DNA from: DHVE2 group archaeon
GTDB taxonomy: Archaea > Thermoplasmatota > Thermoplasmata > Thermoplasmatales > Aciduliprofundaceae
Length of the DNA: 6,125 bases
Direction: 5' to 3'
Assembly: GCA_015522955.1 (NCBI GenBank)
Contig: WALG01000158.1
Coordinates: forward strand, 1-6,125
The notes below the pieces were generated by a model, which was given only the letters and a program-made list of their open reading frames with translations, was not told where the DNA came from and made no database searches. Both the position numbers and the translations under genes were made by a program. Below, piece by piece: positions 1-4,639 of this stretch. Position 1 is the first letter of the stretch, and every line of letters begins with the position of its first letter.

Positions 1-1
1 A

Positions 2-11
2 ATTTTTAAAA
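2..11 (+). promoter_or_regulatory. Possible TATA box for the archaellum operon
   Basis: An A/T-only run (attttttaaa-like, with five T then four A) sits at the left edge, in front of a GC-rich leader that contains no other AT-rich stretch. Archaeal TATA boxes lie about 25 bases before the start of transcription, so a start near 30-36 would be expected, close to the base of the predicted leader folds. If arlB has its own promoter inside this window, this is the only good candidate. The BRE element would lie left of the window and cannot be judged. The site could also be an AT-rich codon run within the end of an upstream gene. Confidence 0.35.
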
Positions 12-47
12 GCCCATATCATAGTTCTGTTGAGGGAGGCCCTGCAT

Positions 48-79
48 GCCCGCAGGTGATAGCGTATATCACCTCGGGC
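48..79 (+). promoter_or_regulatory. Leader hairpin 1, containing an anti-Shine-Dalgarno arm
   Basis: AGGTGATA at 54-61 is perfectly complementary to TATCACCT at 67-74, with a 5-base loop (GCGTA, 62-66). Outside a single bulged C at 53, GCCCG (48-52) pairs with CGGGC (75-79), giving 13 pairs in all. A wider helix is also possible between 32-41 (GAGGGAGGCC) and 77-86 (GGCCTCTCTC), with one G-U pair; it would replace the outer five pairs but keep the 8-bp core. The left arm copies the arlB Shine-Dalgarno sequence and the right arm is its complement, so a role in controlling arlB translation is plausible (inference). No poly-T tract follows, so it does not look like an intrinsic terminator. Confidence 0.6.
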
Positions 80-86
80 CTCTCTC

Positions 87-111
87 GGGGAGAGCCTGCC
101 CGGCTCTCCTC
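87..111 (+). promoter_or_regulatory. Leader hairpin 2
   Basis: GGAGAGCC at 89-96 pairs perfectly with GGCTCTCC at 102-109 around a 5-base loop (TGCCC). It is extended by a G-U pair (88/110) and a G-C pair (87/111). Stem and loop lengths match those of hairpin 1. The left arm (88-94, GGGAGAG) could instead pair with CTCTCCC at 117-123 just before the ribosome binding region, so more than one fold is available. No T-rich tract follows. Function is unknown; a leader RNA element acting on arlB is the simplest inference. Confidence 0.55.
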
Positions 112-124
112 TCCATCTCTCCCT

Positions 125-154
125 GGGAGGTGATAATCAGAGGTGATGTGAGGT
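125..154 (+). promoter_or_regulatory. Tandem Shine-Dalgarno region of arlB
   Basis: Two copies of AGGTGAT lie 13 bases apart (128-134 and 141-147), followed by a short GAGGT at 150-154 directly against the ATG. GAGGTGAT at 140-147, with 7 bases before the ATG at 155, is the best spaced. The same GAGGTGAT motif precedes arlF, arlG and arlI, so it is clearly this genome's ribosome binding sequence. An in-frame ATG-TGA (146-151) sits between the second copy and the true start. The first copy, with GGG in front of it, is too far from 155 to serve the same start efficiently. Confidence 0.75.
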
Positions 155-793
155 ATGAAAAAAATAATAAAGAGAGAACAGGGAGAATTCGGTGTGGGTT
201 CGCTAATAATCTTCATTGCCATGATCATAGCATCTGCGGTCACTGCAGTGATTCTCATTCAGGTAACCTATCAACTACAGCAGCAGGCTGAAGATACGGG
301 CAACATGGCTATTCAAGATGTCTCCACTGGAGTTAAAATTATCTCTATGGGGGGTTATAGGTACAACTCTTCCTGGGGGACTTCCTCACCCTATAAGAAT
401 GTGCTGGACTGGATTGTTATAAAGATATCGCTCATCCCGGGAAGTCCCGCAATAAACGTTTCAAGTATAATAATAGAGGTCACCGATGGAAATACAGTAG
501 CGGATCTTGTATATAATGCATCTTTAACCTTTGACGGAGGGGCAAAGCCTCAGGGAGGTGCAGGAGAATTTGGAGCGTCGGCTATAAGAGATATGGAACC
601 CGCAACATGGGCTCAAGGTGTGGTAACTCAGGGCGATGTAATTAATCTATTTTTCAATGCCACGGCCAATGGACTGGACTTGGAGCCGCAGACATATATG
701 AGTATCAAGATAATTCCCAAACATGGGGTGCCTACTCTGAAAGAGATTACAACACCATCCCCCTATGTCTCTCGCTATGTGGAGGTGATGTAA
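155..793 (+). CDS. arlB: Archaellin (archaeal flagellin), filament subunit
   Basis: This is the structural subunit of the rotating archaellum filament. The 212-residue precursor starts with a short charged leader, KKIIKREQG, ending at Gly10. A cut there by the FlaK/PibD-type prepilin peptidase would expose EFGVGSLIIFIAMIIASAV, the conserved hydrophobic helix (about 14-36) that packs in the filament core. The helix continues through QLQQQAEDTG, as in known archaellins. The C-terminal beta domain ends with the family-typical P-x-x-G and TPSPY motifs near 190-205, so the protein looks complete at the usual length. N-x-S/T sequons at Asn 71, 101, 121 and 168 suggest N-glycosylation outside the cell. 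The start at 155 is supported by GAGGTGAT at 140-147. The stop TAA shares its last A with the ATG of the next gene, and no terminator separates them. The window cannot show whether other archaellins lie upstream. Confidence 0.93.
   Translation: MKKIIKREQGEFGVGSLIIFIAMIIASAVTAVILIQVTYQLQQQAEDTGNMAIQDVSTGVKIISMGGYRYNSSWGTSSPYKNVLDWIVIKISLIPGSPAINVSSIIIEVTDGNTVADLVYNASLTFDGGAKPQGGAGEFGASAIRDMEPATWAQGVVTQGDVINLFFNATANGLDLEPQTYMSIKIIPKHGVPTLKEITTPSPYVSRYVEVM
781..789 (+). promoter_or_regulatory. Shine-Dalgarno of the arlF homologue, inside arlB
   Basis: GGAGGTGAT is an extended match to the archaeal anti-Shine-Dalgarno sequence. It lies within the last codons of arlB, three bases before the overlapping TAATG stop/start. 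It fixes the start of the downstream gene at 793 and points to translational coupling. Confidence 0.75.
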
Positions 794-1860
794 TGGGCCT
801 GAGTACCACAGCAGCCTACAGCATTCTTTTCGTTGCCTCTCTGCTCATGTTAGGCTCTGTGGTAAATAGTTTGATTGTCTCATACTATGCTGTAAACCAG
901 GGATTTCAGAATCGCCAGGAAATAATTGAGAGTGTGAAAAATACCATCTCCATAGAAAGAATTGTTTACAATGAAACCCAACTTGAAATATTTGCGGAGA
1001 ATCAAGGACCGCAGACTCTGGAGATGGATAAAATAAGCGTGGTCATCAATGGTACGCTGAGCACCTCTACCTCCCAGGGCAATTTTTGGTTTCCAGGGGA
1101 GAGGAAAGAGATTTTCATAGCCACAACCTACGATTTCGGAGATAATCATGATATCCAGTTTACTATGGCAGCAGGAGAAGATATAGTTGCCACTGCTGCC
1201 TGGGATAAAGTATATACAATCAATGCCACAACCCTCTTTGCTTATAACTATTCGGGCGAGAAAGCATGGAGTATCGCTATCTCCTCTCCCCTGGACCTTG
1301 CCGCCTGTAATTACGTATTTGTTTTGAACTCCACTGAGATACTGAAATATGATACATCTGGAAATTACCTTGGTTCATTTGCCAGAAATTGGAGTTTAAA
1401 GGCTATAGATGCGTTCAATAACACCATCTACGCAGTATCTACCAGCACGTTATCTATTATGGATTATAATGGAAATCCCCTCAAGAATATATCGCTTACC
1501 AATGGAAAAGACGTATGCGTTGGCAAGTACCTCTATGTGCTGGACGGTAACGTGATAAAGAAGTTTGACCTCCAGGGAAACTACATAGGAAGTATCACAG
1601 ATTCAAGATTAACCGATCCTCTAAAAATAGCATCGGATTACTATCTCCCGGATACTTTGCTTGTACTAAATGGTGGCAATGAGATTCTTGTCTACAGAAA
1701 CGGAGTTTATAAGGACACCATCCCGCTGGAGAAATCTTATCAAAATATAGAATTGCATGGAAAAATTTATCTCAGCGGTACAGGGATAGATGCAATGAAT
1801 ATAGGTTATCGGGTGAAGATTGTTGACCAGTACGGTAATGAGGCCTATGACTATCTGTGA
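793..1860 (+). CDS. arlF: ArlF-like stator protein with a C-terminal beta-propeller-like domain
   Basis: Residues 1-137 look like a normal ArlF (FlaF): an N-terminal MGLSTTAAYSILFVASLLML membrane helix, a short stalk, then a beta-sandwich with a V-x-INGT strand (about 83-87) and a FPGE motif (near 99-102), parallel to ArlG next door. ArlF and ArlG form the extracytoplasmic stator, and ArlF is known in Sulfolobus to bind the S-layer. Residues 138-336 are an addition. Strands starting at about 140, 175, 212, 247, 289 and 325 (VYTIN, VFVLN, IYAVS, LYVLD, LLVLN, IYLSG) alternate with turns such as YDTSGN, MDYNGN and FDLQGN, a pattern typical of NHL/PQQ/YVTN-like beta-propellers. The protein is about 355 residues, against a family norm near 120-160. 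Eight N-x-S/T sequons (Asn 60, 86, 144, 152, 179, 199, 209, 232) fit an extracellular location. The reading frame is intact, with codon use like its neighbours. The ArlF call is firm for the N-terminus; the propeller call rests on repeat pattern only. Confidence 0.82.
   Translation: MGLSTTAAYSILFVASLLMLGSVVNSLIVSYYAVNQGFQNRQEIIESVKNTISIERIVYNETQLEIFAENQGPQTLEMDKISVVINGTLSTSTSQGNFWFPGERKEIFIATTYDFGDNHDIQFTMAAGEDIVATAAWDKVYTINATTLFAYNYSGEKAWSIAISSPLDLAACNYVFVLNSTEILKYDTSGNYLGSFARNWSLKAIDAFNNTIYAVSTSTLSIMDYNGNPLKNISLTNGKDVCVGKYLYVLDGNVIKKFDLQGNYIGSITDSRLTDPLKIASDYYLPDTLLVLNGGNEILVYRNGVYKDTIPLEKSYQNIELHGKIYLSGTGIDAMNIGYRVKIVDQYGNEAYDYL
1204..1800 (+). repeat. Degenerate blade-like protein repeats within the arlF homologue
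   Basis: The encoded segment (residues 138-336) repeats a unit of about 35-42 residues. Its hydrophobic strand starts are at residues 140, 175, 212, 247, 289 and 325 (steps of 35, 37, 35, 42 and 36). A second mark, the turn Gly of the [YFM]D-x-x-G-N type, falls at 155, 190, 227, 262 and 304 (steps of 35, 37, 35 and 42). Both series give the same period independently. The DNA itself is not obviously repeated, so the duplication is old or the similarity is structural. Five full units plus a shortened sixth are visible. Confidence 0.65.
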
Positions 1861-1869
1861 GGTGATGCT

Positions 1870-2292
1870 ATGGGTATGAGCACAAGTGCCACACATATAA
1901 TATTCTTCATTGCCTCCGTGGTCCTGGCAGCGAGTTTTGTGGGCATAGCGGCAACAGCCATCACCAACATATCCAATGGCATAGAGGATCGTGGCGATAT
2001 GATTGCTACACAACTCTCCGCAGATTTTCAGGTGATAAATGACCCAGAGAGAGTGTCAAATAATCCAGTAGTACTGTATCTCAAAAATACTGGGAAAGTG
2101 CCACTTAGCACTGACTATATAACAATCCTCATTGATGGTCAGAATGTGGATAATGCGACGGTGAATACCACTACTTGGATGCCTGGCGATACCATAACTC
2201 TTACGATAAATATTGACCTGAGTTCCGGGGAGCATGTAGTTAAGATAATCCTCGAGAACGGGCTCTCTACTACATTCTATTTCAAGGTGTGA
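1870..2292 (+). CDS. arlG: Archaellum stator protein ArlG
   Basis: This is the partner of ArlF in the stator outside the cytoplasmic membrane. In studied archaea ArlG forms a short filament that ArlF caps and fastens to the S-layer. The 140-residue length is normal. An uncleaved N-terminal helix (about 8-30, HIIFFIASVVLAASFVGIAA) is followed by the family-typical N-x-IEDRGDMIATQLSADF and INDPE segments (about 37-60). A beta-sandwich then carries a VVLYLKNTG strand, an IDGQ strand pair, a MPGD turn and a closing HVVKIILENG strand. Sequons occur in NIS, NAT and NTT. The start at 1870 has GAGGTGAT at 1859-1866, which overlaps the stop of the preceding gene; 9 bases separate the two genes. A second ATG at 1876 is less likely because of spacing. 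Confidence 0.9.
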   Translation: MGMSTSATHIIFFIASVVLAASFVGIAATAITNISNGIEDRGDMIATQLSADFQVINDPERVSNNPVVLYLKNTGKVPLSTDYITILIDGQNVDNATVNTTTWMPGDTITLTINIDLSSGEHVVKIILENGLSTTFYFKV

Positions 2293-2295
2293 AAA

Positions 2296-2985
2296 ATGTA
2301 TCGCATAAAACTTGAGAGGGATGAATTGCATTCGAGGTTCGGAGGCGGAATCCCCGAGGGAACATTAATGCTCTTGGAGGGAGAGAACGGTAGCGGTAAA
2401 AGTGCTCTGACCCAGCGGCTGGCATATGGATTTTTAATGAATGGGCATACTGTCACGATAATATCCACTGAACTGACTGTGAGAGATTTTATAAAGCAAA
2501 TGTACTCCCTAAATTATCCCATTGCCAGTTTTCTGCTTCGCAATAGGCTGGTTTTCGTGCCTGTTTATCCCATAATTGGAAATCTTCGCAACAGAAAGGA
2601 TTTTCTTGGAAGGTTGATGAATGCTCCGGAACTTTTCAAGACGGATATTATAATTATTGATACTCTTTCGGCACTTGTGAAGGTCAGTCTCAATGTGGAA
2701 ACCAGGTCTGAGCAGTTACTTGCCTTTTTTAAGAGGCTGATGGCCCTTGACAGAACCATAATCCTCACCGTAGAAAAGGGAGTAATGCGAGAGGAAATTC
2801 TTGCACCCTTCCGTGCTGCAGCACAGGTGTATATTGAGACAAGCATAAATAAGATTGGTGGAATGGTAAATCGTGTAGCCTTTATCAGGAGATTTGCAAA
2901 TGCTCAGGGCAGAATTGAGAACAGTATTGTGTTCCGTGTGGAGGCAGGTACCGGGTTGATTCTGGAGATAATGGCGGTCTCCTGA
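2296..2985 (+). CDS. arlH: Archaellum motor regulator ArlH (RecA/KaiC-like ATP-binding protein)
   Basis: This cytoplasmic RecA-superfamily protein forms a ring beneath the ATPase ArlI and is thought to regulate assembly and rotation through ATP binding. The 229 residues match the family length. Walker A is GENGSGKS at 29-36 and Walker B is IIIID at 118-122 (Asp122), followed by TLSAL. STEL at 57-60, following a TVTII strand, is the ArlH-type strand end. The weak Shine-Dalgarno AAGGTG (2284-2289) lies in the end of arlG, only 3 bases separate the genes, and translation is probably coupled. The GGGIPEGTLMLLEG lead-in to Walker A is typical of the KaiC/RadA-like group, but operon position and length make ArlH the clear choice. 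Confidence 0.93.
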   Translation: MYRIKLERDELHSRFGGGIPEGTLMLLEGENGSGKSALTQRLAYGFLMNGHTVTIISTELTVRDFIKQMYSLNYPIASFLLRNRLVFVPVYPIIGNLRNRKDFLGRLMNAPELFKTDIIIIDTLSALVKVSLNVETRSEQLLAFFKRLMALDRTIILTVEKGVMREEILAPFRAAAQVYIETSINKIGGMVNRVAFIRRFANAQGRIENSIVFRVEAGTGLILEIMAVS

Positions 2986-2991
2986 GGTGAT
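2984..2991 (+). promoter_or_regulatory. Shine-Dalgarno that decides the arlI start
   Basis: GAGGTGAT overlaps the arlH stop codon. A GTG at 2987 and an ATG at 2990 are in frame with arlI but lie inside this motif, so they cannot be served by it. The ATG at 2996 (4 bases after the motif) matches the spacing used by arlF and arlG; the ATG at 2999 is the alternative. Confidence 0.65.
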
Positions 2992-2995
2992 GCCC

Positions 2996-4633
2996 ATGAT
3001 GGGAAAACTGGAGATAGCAGTTCGTCGTAATCCGCATCTTGGCGAGTATATAAAGAAGATTCAGAAGGAACTAAATGAGAGACCAGAGTTTTACGAGCAG
3101 TTATCCAGAGACCTGAAAGACATGGACTGGGTGAATCTGATTTATCCTGTGGGAGACCCTATATTCATCCATATCTACGGGAGGAGAGGGGACCGAAAAT
3201 ATCGGGTGGTGCAGCCAGAACTCAATGATGAGGAACGGATAAAGTATGAGAAAATAAGGGAACTCATATTCATAAAGGCTGGTTATGAACCGCCCCACAA
3301 AACAAAGGAGGAATTTGAGAAACAGATAGAGCGCTTGCTCAAGAATTCTGTATCTCTCACGGAGGAGTTTGTACCGTTTCGGGAGAAGAAGAGTTTTATG
3401 AGTATGTTCCGCAACGTGAAAGTTCCTGTAACTCAGGAAGAATACGATAAGATAGAGTACTATCTCAAGAGGGACATAATAGAGAGCGGTCCTCTTGAGC
3501 CATTGCTACGTGACCCCTACATAGAAGATATCCATGCCATTGGTATAGAGCCTGTGCATCTTGTGCATAAGATATTTGAGACCGTGGAGACAAATGTGCA
3601 GTTTACAAGTTATGATGAACTGGACTCGTATCTGCGTGGAATGAGTGAGCGTATGGGTAGACCGGTGAGTACTGGTCGCCCTATAGTGGATGGCGCATTG
3701 CCCGATGGTTCCAGAATAAATATAATCTACGCGGATGATGTCAGTATAAAGGGGGCATCTTTCACAATAAGAAAATTCGCCGCAGAGCCGTTGAGCGTGA
3801 CCCAACTGGTTAAATGGGGTACATTCTCCGCTGAAATTGCTGCCTATCTCTGGCTTGCTATAGAGTATGGTAAGAGCATATTCATCTCCGGAGAGACTGC
3901 AAGCGGTAAAACAACAACGCTCAACGCAATAATACCTTTCATAAGGTACGATTACAAGGTCTTCACGGCAGAGGATACTCCAGAGGTGCATGTGCCCCAT
4001 GAGATATGGCAGAGGTTGCTCACAAGGGAGGCTGGTCCTGAAGAGTCTCGTGTGGAGATGTTCGACCTGCTAAAAGCCGCATTAAGAAGCAGGCCCAACT
4101 ACATAATTGTGGGAGAGATAAGAGGTGCAGAGGGCAATGTTGCATTTCAGGCCATGCAAACTGGTCACCCTGTAATGTCCACTTTTCACGCTGCGTCCAT
4201 TAAAAGGATGATACAGCGTCTCAGTTCTCCGCCCATAAGTGTGCCTGTAACTTTCATGGATAACCTTAATATAGGAGTGTTTCAGCAGGCTGTTTATCTC
4301 AGAGGCAGAGTACTCAGACGTGTTCTCTCTGTGGAAGAGATTATAGGATATTCGGCGGAACTTGGAGGTGTGATGACCAAGGCCGTATTCGTATGGGATC
4401 CGCTAAGGGATGAACACATATTCCGCGGTTTGAACAACTCATATATTCTCGAGGAGAAAATAGCCCCTTTACTTGGATACTCTGACCCCAGAAAGATATA
4501 TGATGATTTATTTTTGAGAGCAAAGATAATAAGAAAGATGATTGAACGCAACATATTTCGTTACAGGGATGTGGTCAAAATCGTAGTAGATTTTCAGAAA
4601 TATGGTACGGAAAAGTTACCGTTCACAGTGTGA
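2996..4633 (+). CDS. arlI: Archaellum motor ATPase ArlI
   Basis: This hexameric type II/IV secretion ATPase of the GspE/PilB/VirB11 superfamily powers both filament assembly and rotation, acting on the cytoplasmic face with ArlJ and ArlH. Counting from 2996 (545 residues, the usual length), the sequence shows an ArlI-type N-terminal domain (1 to about 220) and an Asp-box EDTPE (326-330). Walker A is GETASGKTT (299-307), Walker B is IIVGE (370-374, Glu374) followed by the IRGAE segment, and the His-box includes GHPVMSTFHAAS (390-401, His391 and His398). All expected catalytic motifs are intact. The extended GTG reading (2987) would add only MMP and is disfavoured by the Shine-Dalgarno position. 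The stop TGA at 4631-4633 is followed 6 bases later by arlJ. Confidence 0.96.
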   Translation: MMGKLEIAVRRNPHLGEYIKKIQKELNERPEFYEQLSRDLKDMDWVNLIYPVGDPIFIHIYGRRGDRKYRVVQPELNDEERIKYEKIRELIFIKAGYEPPHKTKEEFEKQIERLLKNSVSLTEEFVPFREKKSFMSMFRNVKVPVTQEEYDKIEYYLKRDIIESGPLEPLLRDPYIEDIHAIGIEPVHLVHKIFETVETNVQFTSYDELDSYLRGMSERMGRPVSTGRPIVDGALPDGSRINIIYADDVSIKGASFTIRKFAAEPLSVTQLVKWGTFSAEIAAYLWLAIEYGKSIFISGETASGKTTTLNAIIPFIRYDYKVFTAEDTPEVHVPHEIWQRLLTREAGPEESRVEMFDLLKAALRSRPNYIIVGEIRGAEGNVAFQAMQTGHPVMSTFHAASIKRMIQRLSSPPISVPVTFMDNLNIGVFQQAVYLRGRVLRRVLSVEEIIGYSAELGGVMTKAVFVWDPLRDEHIFRGLNNSYILEEKIAPLLGYSDPRKIYDDLFLRAKIIRKMIERNIFRYRDVVKIVVDFQKYGTEKLPFTV

Positions 4634-4639
4634 TGCTCT

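Noticed and set aside
3..59. Open frame from the left edge ending at TGA 57-59, reading FLKAHIIVLLREALHAR.
   Set aside because: It reads like a plausible protein C-terminus and could be the end of an upstream gene, but only 18 codons are visible and no family can be recognised. If it is real, the TATA box call at 2-11 would be wrong and the hairpin at 48-79 would overlap a stop codon.
48..124. Leader hairpins as intrinsic transcription terminators.
   Set aside because: Archaeal terminators depend on T-rich tracts; the hairpins are followed by C/T-mixed or G-rich sequence with no run of more than two T.
2..133. Second open frame from the left edge, ending at TGA 131-133 within GGAGGTGAT.
   Set aside because: The translation is rich in Ser, Pro and Gly, uses GC-rich codons unlike the genes here, and covers the two perfect hairpins, so RNA structure explains the sequence better.
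46..291. 81-codon frame starting with ATG at 46 on the + strand.
   Set aside because: It runs through the leader and then out of frame through the archaellin signal peptide, has no ribosome binding site, and shows no protein-like pattern.
1666..2013. 115-codon minus-strand frame across the arlF/arlG junction.
   Set aside because: It is antisense to two well-supported genes and has no motif or start signal of its own.
3506..4000. 164-codon minus-strand frame opposite arlI.
   Set aside because: It lies wholly opposite the conserved ATPase core of ArlI, has a Cys/His/Tyr-rich composition typical of antisense shadows, and shows no recognisable motif.
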